A DNA stretch of 64,000 bases from positions 1-64,000 of the forward strand of contig SGPM01000046.1 of assembly GCA_004802725.1 (NCBI GenBank), given 5' to 3'. Below are positions 11,888 through 23,229 of this stretch, in pieces. Origin of the DNA: Antrodiella citrinella. Lineage: Eukaryota > Basidiomycota > Agaricomycetes > Polyporales > Steccherinaceae. The notes beneath the pieces were generated by a model, which worked only from the letters and a program-made list of their open reading frames with translations, had not been told where the DNA came from and did not search any database. A program made the position numbers and the translations under genes. Within the stretch, counting starts at the first letter, position 1, and each line of letters opens with the position of its first letter.

Positions 11888-12582
11888 CGAGGTTGATGCA
11901 CGGGTGGAACTCGAAGGCATGCTCGTGGGCGTTGGCCAGAGCAGCGACGATCAGGACGAGCAGCTCAGGCTCGTCGATGAAGTCGAATGAAGTCGAATGA
12001 AGCCGACTTCATCAACCCAGAGTGGTCACCGTAGTAGACAGTGGCCTTCGTTTCTTGAACAGCCATGCCAGTCGCGAACACCCGGATGCCATGCGTGAGC
12101 ATCGACTTCGTGTGCATTGCCGGGATGATCTCGGCCTTGTCAAGCAGTCTGGAGCTTGGAGGCAGGCGAGGAATCTGAGTGGCGATGGAAGACTCATCAC
12201 CTGGGCACCCGAATTTGTACGATTGTGGCAGCCCTACCTAGGACGACTCCAGGGTTGTACTGAGCGACGGCGTCCGAGTCGCTGATGACCTTGAAGACCC
12301 ATGGTCCTCGAGCGTCCCCCTCGTCGTCGTATGCACGAGGCATTTTGATATAAGACTCCAGGAAAGAGACTCGCAGTTTATGTGTGATACCAAGCCGAAG
12401 AGATGGGTGGAACCCGAGGACCGACGTGTGGGCATTGGAAAGAGCACCAATGACCAACACGAGCAGTGCAGGCTCCTCGATGAAGTCGAAGGGCTGGGAC
12501 TTCACGATGCCGAAACGGTCCCCGTAATACAGGGTGATTCTGGACTCTTGTATAGCGAGACCAGTTGCGTACAGTCGAAGTC
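11888..12582 (-). pseudogene. Chimeric FunK1 pseudogene built from two paralogues
   Basis: Read leftwards, 12582-12200 is nearly identical to about 21420-21800, inside the FunK1 gene at 20376-22569. 12190-11888 instead matches the reverse complement of about 30945-31250, inside the FunK1 gene at 30259-32495. The two pieces meet at about 12190-12200 with ~10 bases of unmatched filler. Both cover the same stretch of the protein, from about the ATG[ML]A[IV]QE motif to GFHP, so the region is repeated rather than continued. A ten-base direct duplication (AAGTCGAATG twice at ~11979-11998) shifts the frame. There is no start, no HRD region and no C-terminal part, so no working kinase can be made. 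The high identity of the first piece suggests recent copying. Confidence 0.85.
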
Positions 12583-12613
12583 CATGACCGTTCTCCTACT
12601 AGAGTTCATCTTT

Positions 12614-12654
12614 GAGTCACAGAGAAAGACGGATCCTGTCTTTCTCTGTGACTC
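12614..12654. repeat. Perfect short inverted repeat (hairpin)
   Basis: Two 17-base arms beginning GAGTCACAG and ending CTGTGACTC are exact reverse complements around a 7-base centre containing GGATCC. It begins about 30 bases beyond the right edge of the FunK1 chimera. It could be a cruciform former, a foldback insertion scar or a recombination footprint. Confidence 0.8.
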
Positions 12655-13962
12655 GAAGACGTTGTCTTGGAGCATATGAAAGAAATAACACAAGGGATGA
12701 CCCGCAATGTGCGAGCGGATAACGATGGGAGGGGCGGCGTTGATTGCGAATATAGAGGGATAGGTATGGCTTGGAAAGGGGAATGTTGCACATTTTGCTA
12801 ATCCGGCCGCTCTGTCCTCATTGCATGTTGTGAAGACTGTTACTTGAACGGGGATGGCAGTTGCACCAATGACAACATGAAAGTATTCAGCGAACCAGAG
12901 ATTCGCGGAGATGGACGATGTGGACTGGAGAAGCTACGCAGCACAATATAAATCGCCTGTAATCACAAAACAAGGCTGAAGAGAATAGACGTACCTTATG
13001 ATTTGCACTCCTGGCATACACATCATTGTGCATCGAACTGGGACGATGTCCACACGCAGACAACGCTGTCCCAGTTACATCGGCTCTCCGAGCCTGGAGG
13101 AGGGGTGGAAGAGAGCAGGGGAGCATATCTTGCGCGAGGCTGCTCGCAGCTGAAAAGAAATGCGATGTTGACTTGGGGGTTCGATGCATGACGCGGAGGT
13201 CGTTCAGGAGAGGCAAAATATCACAACAGGTATGAGAGGGTAGAAGAAGGTAGATGCTCTGAGGAATTCCGAACCGCATCGCACCTTATATATATAGCTT
13301 GGGAGGTAATGGCACAAAAGACATAGGATGCCTACTGTACATACTGGGAAGCAAGGGATGAAAGCCGATGCATCAAAGCTCGAAAGAGAGCAAAGGCAAA
13401 GGTGTCCCAACGCGAGATTGAAATTTCGTACGGATATGGTTGTTATGCCGAACGACCCACAATGCGGTATGTGTGCATACACGAAGGCCTTTCATGTTCT
13501 CATTTGCAAGAACATGCAGTTGGCGGCACTGTAAAAGACATGAATATTTGAATGGCATAAAGCAGTTGAGTGAAGTGGCACCGACCTCTTTGCTGAATCA
13601 CGGTGAGAAGGGGAGTGGCATCATCAAAGAGACGTAGCGTTTCGTTTGACTACATGTCATTCAGTACTAGCAGTAGTAGATTTGGACTATGGTCACGGCA
13701 GACTGAAAGCACGGTGGTGAGAGCGTCAAGGAGGTCACGGTGAAGAGAAAGAGTTCGGAGCTGTCCGGGACTCGAGCTCTATCTGGATCGCTGGTTTGAT
13801 CAATGAGAGAACGACTATCTTCTCTCGTAAGGTCAGCTACGTGAGACTAGTTTGATCCGTTCAGTACTCAGTTCCACCGCGAGTAAGGGCGTACATATAT
13901 GTCGTATGATACTAAAACGTCATTCCATATAATAAGTAGGTACATCGAGAACACATCAAAAA
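12655..13962. other. Gene-poor stretch downstream of the zincin gene
   Basis: The longest open frame, about 130 codons on the minus strand at 12887-13279, has no recognisable domain, and its Cys/His/Leu-rich composition gives no family. Nothing else could be chained. The leftward 3' end of the zincin transcript must lie between about 13700 and 13962. Confidence 0.35.
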
Positions 13963-16900
13963 TTAACCGCGTTTGACACGAGCACCGACCTCATCTGAGA
14001 GCAAGTCAAATTCTTTCTGCATAGCGGCACGAACAGCTTCCATCGCCCCCGCAGACACGTTGGATTTCTTCAGAATCTCATCGATATCTTTGAATAACGG
14101 AGAGGTTTGAGGCTCGTCCTTTCCACCGTCAAAACCGTGGGAACGATCAACGTCTCCTGTATCTGCCGTTGCTGCGTCGTAATCCGCGTCTGGAATGAAG
14201 AAGTCGGCAGGCAGCTTCTTGGGCATGTCCACGGTCTTGTCTGGGTCCGGCAGTTGCATGATGTAGCCTAATATCTGGGGCAAGAAATTTATCAGAAATG
14301 GCATGTCACGAAAGACAGGTACTTATGGGCTTACCTGGGGACCGGGGATACGAACCACACAGCCGTCAGAACACTGTTGGAAGCTGTACAGGTTTTCGCT
14401 GCCAGAGGATGAAGAACTCTGGCTGTACGAAAAGCAAAGTACACCACCCGACGCAGAAGCATCTTGGGCCATGCTACGTTTCGTGGCGCCGGTTTTCGAC
14501 TCAGACTCGCTGATCTTGATCGTGATGTCCTGTAGAGAGTTAGATAAATGGAGAACGTGTATCTGACGCGTGATATGCGCACCTTGCACAATATGTACCC
14601 GACAGGCCACGCAGGGAGAAGAGCCTGACTTCTGTCGTTGGAACGAGACCAGGACACGGCAGGATCAATGTGGTAGAACGACCCCGACTGCTTGAAGAAC
14701 TGCGGCTGGAACCACCCTGCGCGGTCCACCGTGACCAAAGTGGCACGGAAGCCTATCGTCACGTCATTCACGTATGTCGCGGATTCGCTACCCGCAAAAG
14801 CCTCGCTGCTCGACTGGCTTGTGCTAGCAGACAGCCACCACAGATTGACGTTCATGTTCATTGAATTGGCGGTCGCACTCGTCTGCTGACGGGAGTAATC
14901 GCTCTTGACCGAGTGATGCATCGTGATCTCCTGCCATCGGCTGCCGCCAGCAGTGTCGTTGGCTGCTGGGAAGTCTGGAATGTCGATAAGGGACGGTTGG
15001 TCGGCAGCTACCTTGGAGGGAGCAGCAGGCCGTGCATTCGTCTTGTTTAGCGACGTGTACCGCGCAGTCAGCTCGTTGATGTCACCAGTGATGCCCTCGA
15101 TGTGCAGACGGATCTGCTCCTGTTGCTGCTGCGTGTCCGTTGCCTCAGAAAGGGCAAATCCAGCCAAAGCCTGCGAATACGCTCGAGATGCGCTCGTCAA
15201 CTGCTTCTGTGCGCTCGACGTGGATGCTAAGTCCGTGATAAGGGTTTGTGCGACAACGCCCACCAAATCTTTGCTGTTGACCAGCTCAGTGACTTGACTT
15301 TCGACTAATGACCCGTCCGCGGCGTAACACGTCTTCACCATCGCCAGTACGTTCGACGAATACTTCATTGCGAGTGACGCTTGAGCATCGTCCAGCGACT
15401 CCTGGGCAGTCGCAACCGCTTGCCGCAGCTGAGCGGGATCGCCTCTTGCACCGAACTGCAGCGCCGTCAGCTGCTGATTCAGCACGTCCAATTGCTGCGA
15501 CTTCGCCTTGATCTGTTGGAAGATGAGGTCTGGGTTCTGGGTCAAATCCTCCAGTTTGAAAGACGTTGACAGTCCCTCGAACCAGTCGATCGGCGTCATC
15601 TGCACAGGGTACACATTCAGACTGCCGTCTAACGAGCTCATCGCCGCCTCCCGCAATGAGTCCTTCGCATCCTGTAGAGCTTCCGCTGCTGATTTGACGT
15701 CCAAATAGCCGACGTATTCGCGCACATTGTGGGAGTACCCACGGACGACGGCATCGGAATACTTGGCAGCCAACTGCGCCTCGCGGACGGCGGTAGTATG
15801 AGCGAGCTTACGCGTGACGTTGTTCAGCGCAGTCTTGGACTCATCCGTGCCCACCTTCAGCAGCAGCGCCTGCTCGATCATGCTATCTCGCTCCACCTCC
15901 CATGCCTGCTTCGCTTCCAAGTACTCCTGCATCAGCGCGTTACTGAGCTCCATACGGTTCACAGTCCCATTGTCCAGCTTATCTGAGATCGCGAACGCTG
16001 GCTTATCCACGTGAGCAGTCTGGCCAGACTGATCTTCCGCAGCAGTCTCGGAATCGTCGGTGGAACTCGGTACGTTGACTGTGTGCTGGGAGTTCAGTAG
16101 TTCGCGAATCCAGGACGCCGTCTTCACCTCGCGAAGCAGCCACTGACGAATTTGGTCCTGCTGCTGTGCTAAGCCGTTGCTGCGGAAGACGGGGAGAAGG
16201 TTGTTGATGAGCTGGTCGTAGACCTGGGACATCGAGACGCCGTTCGGGCCACTGACAACCTCCGCAAGATCGTACAGCTGATCGGTGAGACGGAACTCGC
16301 TCTCGTTGACGACAACCGGCTTGATGAACTGGCCATACACCCCAGCAGAGCCGGTGTCCCAAGCATATTGGCTGATCTGCAGAAAGCGACCAGGGAACTG
16401 GAGGGTGAAGATCTGGTTTCCGCCGGGTTTAAAGAACTTCTGGAGGGATTTGATGAGCACGGGTAGGAATTCACCCTCCGTGCGCACTCGTCCGTCTGCA
16501 GTGGCAGGATCAGTATCATCGAGGCCGTATCCGGCCTGAAGGACGGGATCATTGAGCCCTAAGTTTGGCCTGACACCCTTGATGATTGGTCCGAATTCTG
16601 TGTACAGAGCTTTTGCAAGTGCCTCGCGGAAAGCCTTGACGGCCGCGAGGAACGGAGCATCAGCCTCTGGAGTGTCTCCTCGCGCAGGATAGTTCTCCAC
16701 CATCTTGAGCAGTTTAGGCCATGTCTTCTTGGGTAGCTCAAGCTTCTTCAACGCTCGTTCCAGGCCATCTGTATTTTGAGCGTATAATGTCTATACTCTT
16801 CATCAGTATGGATGTATGCATTCCTCAAGACACGATTTCTTACCTTAACAAACGCCTTGTCTTTTTCCGAGATGACCGTATTGAATTTCGTCACGCGCTT

Positions 16901-19814
16901 GACTGCCTTTTCACCCAACTCGCGTCGAAGCGTCCGTCCATGGTACAGCATAATGGAGTCGGGATCCCAGCTTGTCCAGAGACCAATGTCATCGGGGAAG
17001 ATATATCGACCTTTCTCGCCGTATTCCGTCTTCGTATTCGGACCCTCATGCTCGTGGTAAAGACCAATTGCATGACCGACCTCGTGGAAGCATATCGCCT
17101 GCACCTCTTCCTGAGTAAGATTCTGCATCGCAAGATACATGGAAGTACGACTCGTGCCGACTCCTTGATTAGAGCCCGGGGTGTTGTCGAAATTCGTGAC
17201 AATCGTCCCTAGCTCGGTCCAGCTCGTTGGGTAGGTGGAATTCTTGGCATATGCTGGATCGGTGAACCATATTCTCAGGTCTGATTGACGATCACCTTCA
17301 ACAAATTTGAGCTTGGAGATCCTGGACCATTGCCTAAATGCCTCGAGAAGGGCGGCACGGCGAGGAGCACGCGAAGCAGTCAAATCGGCGTCCTCTCCAC
17401 GAAATTCGACTTGCTGGAAATAATACTTGATGGTTGCCCCGGGTGCCCAGAAGTGAGAATTGCGACCGCCAACAGCTCGAGCAACCCCGTCGGTAAGCTG
17501 CACCGACTCGACTTTTTCAGGGGTGCCACACCAATCGCTGAGCTTCACCAGCTCACGCTCACTGAGTCCTCCGTCCTCTATCTCCTCCTCCTCGGTCCCT
17601 TCTTCTTCCTCTCCTTCCTCCTCCTCCTCTTCCTCATCGATATCACGACCAGGTCCAGAAGGGGTGGCCGATGCACGCTGGGTAGCGGTCCAAACAGTGA
17701 ACTTCTCGCGAATGGCTTCTGCGTCGCTCTCCGCGAGGATATCTGCTTTGGTGGTTCCGGTCACACCAGCAACGTCCAAAGCGTGGGACAGCGTCCAGTT
17801 TGCATCCTTGGACTGGAAAGGATAGTTGATAACCATATAGGCCTTGTCGAGCTCCGAAAGAGCGTTGTTTGGCTTGATTTCGAGGCCTTGATTGTTCATC
17901 TCCTTCGGCATCATGTATCTAGAGTTCAATGAATATCAGTGGGAGGCGGATGAGAATACGAAGTACATACATCATGACCGAGGTGACGTCAAAATGCGAA
18001 TAGTTGCTCGTATCGCTTTTGTTGTAGACATCAATGATCTGCGCCTTGATCGTGGCCGCTGACCAGCCTTGCGTATCTGCATAGTACTTGTAGACGTCTA
18101 GACGACTAAGTGTCAAAGGGCGAAAACACGAATAAAGAGATACTGCTCACTTGGTTCGTTGAGGGTGATCGTGCCTCCCCTCGCAGGAGACTGGTGCTCG
18201 TGCATCATGCCGAGCGCATGTCCGAATTCGTGCAAGATGCTGCCTTTTTCGTCTCCGGTTAGATAAGGATTGGGAGTAATCCAACCCAAGTTCATTGTCA
18301 CTTCATCAGCTGCCAAACTCAGCACCTGCTGTCCAACATACGACCAAGATCCGTCGTTGGAGTTGAACGTGATGCGAATGAGGCCTCCTGTGTCAACACG
18401 AGTGATATTGAGGTTCGCGTATTTCATCCATTCTTGTACAACACTGGTCACTTTGTCCTGCTGGGCTCGGTTCCCCCCTAGGAACCTGTACGTGATCATC
18501 TGCAACGAGCAATGTCAGCGCAAGGGTTTTGGAGGGCCTATAACCACAAACCCTTCCGTTCTCCCAAAGGAGAGAAGACTGCGCAAATACAGCGCGAGCG
18601 GCCATCTGATTCGTAACCTCCTCCTCCACTTCCGCGGCATCCTTCACAAGGTCCGAGCAAACACGTCTATACCACTCTGGAGTCAACCTCGGACCCTCAG
18701 CGGCACGTCCGGCATTGTCGCCATCGTCAAAGTCAGGCCTCAACAGCTTATCTGCGTTCCAGATCGCGAACTGCTTCCTCACGTCGTTCGGTCGGGCGAG
18801 CAGCATCGCGTGCATGTCGTACGGCGGAACGCCCATCATGGCAAGTGCGTGGTCCAGCGTCCAGGCCTTCGCAGTGGGATCCAACTGGGAACGAGGGTAG
18901 TTGATAACCATGAACGCCTTGTCGTGATCAGACAGATAGTCATTGGGGGTGACGTTCTGTTGATCCGTATTCATCTCGCTGGATATGAAGCATCTATGGC
19001 CGTCACAATAAGCATGGTCGCAGACATTGATGATGGCAAAAGTAGGACCCACTTCATTACAGACGTGTCGTCGTAGCGCAGATAATTCGTCAAGGTACCT
19101 TGGGCATACACGTCCAAGATCTTCGCTTGGATGTCAGCGTCTGCCCAACCTTGAGAGTATTCATAGAAAGCCTTGGTGGCTAACAATACTTATCAGATCC
19201 TTCATACGTTCATCGAGCGCAAATAGTAACTCACTATCCGGATCCAGTGGGACAGTCCTGGGGTGTTCGTGGGTGAGACCCAGTGCATGACCGAGTTCAT
19301 GCAGGATCACGCCTTTCTCGAAAGGCTTCTCGTCCGCACTATCAAAGATCCAACCCAAGTTCATAGTGGCCTGAGAAGCCGGGACGTTATTCGCGAGGTT
19401 CCCGAGCACCGACCAGTTCCCGAGGGGGGCATTGAACGTGATACGGACGAGAGGAGGTGGAGTAGCGGTGGCGGCGACTAGGGAGAAGGTGACACCAGCA
19501 TATTTCGACCACTCGGAGATGTATTTGTTGACTTTGTTCTGTTGGTTGGTGGTCCCAACAAAGCTGCCAGGAAGATACGAGTATGTGATGTTCTGTCAAC
19601 CAGCGCGTTCAATAATCATGATCAGAGTGACAGAATGATGTGCGCGACTTACAGTGCCATTGTTCCACAGAACGGTGGTCCTCGCGAAAACAGAGTAGGC
19701 AGTGGAATCCGCGCTCTTTCTTGTGCTGGCAGATCCAACCACAAGTTGAAGGTGTTCCGGAGTCAAGTCCGCGCAATTCGTCTGGTACCAACCCGGCGCT
19801 GCCTGCGTGGACAT
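13963..19814 (-). CDS. Triple zincin metalloprotease with a large C-terminal module
   Basis: Ten exons join in frame: 19814-19653, 19592-19235, 19179-19053, 18993-18552, 18499-18151, 18097-17971, 17918-16844, 16790-14583, 14529-14335 and 14274-13963. The product has 1,784 residues. Three zinc-protease domains follow one another, each with HExxHxxGxxHE and a Met-turn: HELGHALGLTHE (~152) with TSVM (~212), HEFGHALGMMHE (~453) with TSVM (~518), and HEVGHAIGLYHE (~800) with SIMLY (~843). This is the astacin/matrixin-type metzincin signature, and all zinc ligands and the catalytic Glu are kept. The domains are joined by related linkers containing DKA[FY]MVINYP and WTLxHAL. The third domain has an acidic Glu-rich insert (~615-635). 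Residues ~890-1784 are a long, partly helical region with coiled-coil-like stretches (~1200-1480) and an aromatic C-terminal block with GWFQPQFFKQ and PAWPVGYI; I do not recognise it. There is no signal peptide at the chosen ATG, the first in frame. Substrate is unknown. Confidence 0.85.
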
Positions 19815-20375
19815 GTTGAGTGCTTCTGTGTTGGGGATAGCTGGCAATTATCCGTGTTGACTTTATACGTCTTCTCAGTACGTGGAATGGATACGGGGAT
19901 TCGATGTTTGCCATGGACACGCTGAAGCACCGACCATCCGGCGATTGTGAGTCGGACGGCGGGACAGACAATCTCCGCAAGAGTATCAAGGTATAGTCAG
20001 GAACACAGTACGTGCAACATCGCCTTTACGACCAAAAGTTTCGAGGCTAGAGTCGGCATTGAAACATTAAAGCGACACGCAACATAACGAGACAAAAACA
20101 GAGAATCTGAGAGATAGTAGTCCGGAGAAGAATGGAGAGGAAGTCGAATTCGACTTCAAGCGCCCTGTCCGGTAACGCTACTCTAGCGCGTAGCGCAAGT
20201 AATACGCCGACGCTAAGCACCAGGGTTCGAGTTCCATTCCTTCTACTTGGGTAGACAATGTAGTTGCTGAATATTATATCAAGTATAGCAAACAGATACA
20301 TAAGGATACAGATATAGCAACGAAAACAAACTGTCCATAGCAACCCTCAGCCGCCGTCTACTAGGTCCGTTCGCT
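19815..20375. other. Intergenic between the zincin and FunK1 genes
   Basis: Holds the promoter of the leftward zincin gene and the 3' end of the leftward FunK1 gene. A GC-rich block at 20155-20235 with a GGTTCGAGTTCC string looks superficially tRNA-like but does not fold (see rejected items). No gene was recognised. Confidence 0.4.
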
Positions 20376-22569
20376 CTACACCCAATTCTCATTCTCTCCT
20401 ATGGCCTCCATGAAAGCGGAAAAATCAGGATCAGGGAGCTCCACCTGCTCCTCCTCTTCTTCTTCCTCGAGCTCCTCCTCAGGTCGCAAGCCGTAGGCCC
20501 ACCTCAGCTTATGCGCCGTGCGACGGAAGAGCGACAGCAGCGGCCTGACCCACGCCTCAATGAGCTCCCTGTACTCTTCATGTGCGTCCCTGAACAATGT
20601 CTCCATCGCTTCGTCCTGTGAGCGAGCGTACAGAAAGTCCGTCTTCGCGTATACGCAATGCGCCTTGTCCGCCTGCGACCATGACTGGATAGGCCTATCG
20701 TAGTCGAGGATTGCTGGGTTGTGTGCGACACAATAGAAGCACAGAAGGTAGAAGAACGACTCAAGATCATGATGATACTTGTGGACGATTGCGACCTCCG
20801 AGAGCAGCTCGATCGAGATGAACGGGAGCGTCCCGACGCACTCTATACGTGATTCCGGTAGCAAGCCATCTTGTGCCAGAGCACAGTCGTACTCGACGTC
20901 TTCTCTTCGACGGCAAAGGTCAAAGCCTGTCAGGATCCCATGAGGAGTATCGTTGTCCATAAAGTAGGCAACGTTGTTGGTGCTGATGTTCCTGTGGAGA
21001 ATTCCAGCGTACTCCCATACGCAACGGTGTGCTGCGATTGATAAGGTTAGGACAGGAAACAAGTGGAAGTTTGCGCTATGTTACACACCTCGAAGCACAT
21101 CCAAGAAGACAACCTTGAGTTCCCCCGCATTTCTAAGGGTAAACATGGGCAAGTAAGCATCCGTCACGATGCTTCGGCAGATCCGAGGGACGTTGCCCTC
21201 CACGTCGCCAAAGAAGTTCCTCGCGAGGCCCATTTGCGAGACCGACGCTTTCATCGAACAGTACAAACTTGCGACGTGCTTCGCAGCGTGCACATTGTGC
21301 TTTGGCAGCTCAACGTGGATCATACGCAGAGCATCATCCTCCGGCATGTACTTTTCCGAGTTCCAAACGGTCTTTAGGTAAAACTTTTTATCTCCAGTGT
21401 CCTCAGGGTCGGCAGGGTTCCTGGGCACCCGAACTTGTACAATGGTGGCAGCCCTACCTAGGACGACTCCAGGGTTGTACTGAGCAACGGCGTCACCGAT
21501 GATCTTGAAGACCCACGGTCCTCGAGCGTCCCCCTCGTCGTCGTATGCACGAGGCATTTTGATATAAGACTCCAGGAACGAGACTCGCAGTTTAGGTGTG
21601 ATACCAAGCCGAAGATATGGGTGGAACCCGAGGATCGACGTGTGGGCATTGGAAAGAGCACCAATGACCAACACGAGCAGTTCAGGCTCCTCGATGAAGT
21701 CGAAGGGCTGGGACTTCACGATGCCGAAACGGTCCCCGTAATACAGGGTGATTCTGGACTCTTGTATAGCGAGACCAGTTGCGTACAGTCGAAGTCCATG
21801 GCAGAGCATGGTCCTAACGAAGAGAGCGGGGACGATTTCATCGCCGTTGAGTGGTCTGGGGTCGGGCGACACGCGAGGCATCGCGGGGCCATCGTTGACA
21901 TCGTCCGTGAAGGGGATGCGGATTGACCTTGGAGGCTCCGCGGCGCCATCTTGAGCTCCCTAAAGCAAAGCATGAGCTTACTAAAAGCTAGCACCGCCGC
22001 CAAAATAACAAACATACCTCTCGTGGCTCGACGGCCACCCGAATGTCGTCTACCAGATTGTAATCCTGCTCCACCTCCTTCTGCACGTGTACGAAAGCTC
22101 CCAAGGTGTCCCACGTATCCTTGGAAGAAGAGCTGAAGGAGATTGACGGCGCGCACAGATCTTCAGGATCCGCTCGCTGATAGAAAGCGCCGTAAGGGAG
22201 CCTTCCCTTGGCCATGACCAGCTGGCGACGAGTTGAGGAAAGGATCCTGCGCAGAGCCTTGCTAGCAGCGAGTGCGCTGGTTGCGGTACCATATTCGTTG
22301 AGATAAAGGTGGGGAATGGTGATGTGGGGTATATTGTGCGCGCGATTTTTGATCATGCTTGGGTCGAATTGCCAGACACGATTGACAACCTCTAGAACGG
22401 GTGCATCACGAATGATATGGTTCCTGTAAAGGTACTGGGTTGCCCTGACATCTTCGGCATCAAGGAAATCTGGAATGGGGTTGGAAGGAAGGGGGTTTCG
22501 AGGGAGAGCAGGGGAAGCAGGTCGTGAAAGGTCATTATGGTCGTGAGGGATGGCGGAGGTGGAAGCCAT
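20376..22569 (-). CDS. FunK1-type protein kinase-like, probable pseudokinase
   Basis: Exons 22569-22018, 21959-21089 and 21031-20376 join in frame to 692 residues. The layout is that of FunK1, a fungal kinase-like family expanded in Agaricomycetes: a long N-terminal region (KDTWDTLGAFVHV, YYGDR, EPELLVLVIGALSNAH), then a kinase C-lobe with SFFYLL, and an acidic tail before NENWV. Two catalytic positions are altered. The catalytic-loop motif reads HRNIS instead of HRDIS (~residue 487), and the metal-binding motif reads GFD where the paralogue at 30259 has DFD (~512). Loss of both aspartates argues against phosphotransfer. The frame is intact, so I infer an expressed pseudokinase rather than a dead gene. 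Both introns sit at the same positions and phases as in the paralogue. A ~380-base piece is copied into the pseudogene at 12200-12582. Confidence 0.9.
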
Positions 22570-23229
22570 GACGATAAAAAGACAATAGAGGATGGAGGAG
22601 AGAGGAAGAACAATTAAGAGGAGACTGACAGCTCACAAGGAGGCTGAGGTCAAAGTGTGAATGGGAGCAAAGCTAAGGAGAAAGCAACCAGAGGAGAGTG
22701 CCACTCGTATTTTGGTTTGCTCGGCCACCGCACGTGTCTAAGCGGCGGCTAGATCTCGTTGCACCCATAAGGCATTTGTTTGGCCGTTGTGTGTATTATG
22801 GACCCACAGCGCGACAAGCGCGCTATGCACGAGTGGCCCTTCTCTGTTTCTCTCCTTGACATGACGTCCGAATCTGCGATACTATGAACATGATGGTGAG
22901 CGAATCATCAAGACTGTTAGGTACCCGAGTTCTGACCTTTCGACGCTGTCGCGGCACGATCGGGACTAACTACAGACATGTTTGCATTCATGTCCGCAGG
23001 CTGTGATCGCGGGCCACAATCCCCAGAACGTGTAATCCCTATCCGTTTGTTAGGTGAGTTCTATGCCTGATGATCGTAAGGTATCACTCACTGAATAGAC
23101 AAAGCGTGCGCAATTCATCGCGATCTTGCATTCGCTTGGACCAACAAAGCGACGGTGCATAACCTGAATGCAATTGTCTGCTAGGTAGAATCCGGCATGA
23201 GTCAATCGGCCTCCTACTTACCAATTGCC
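22570..23229. promoter_or_regulatory. Promoter region of the FunK1 pseudokinase gene
   Basis: About 22570-22850 is homologous, in the same orientation relative to the gene, to the region 5' of the other FunK1 gene (about 29990-30258). Shared strings include AGCAAAGCTA, CCATAAGGCATTTGTTTGGC and GTTGTGTGTATT. Within it, 22699-22837 is bounded by short inverted ends (CCACTCGT), as is 30003-30141. Past 22850 I see no further match and no gene. Confidence 0.6.

Noticed and set aside
18270..19076. Plus-strand frame of 268 codons inside the zincin gene
   Set aside because: It is antisense to exons carrying the second HExxH domain; frame-consistent splicing on the minus strand explains the region.
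20155..20235. tRNA-like string with GGTTCGAGTTCC
   Set aside because: The putative T arm does not pair beyond three bases, and no matching D arm, anticodon arm or acceptor stem could be placed.
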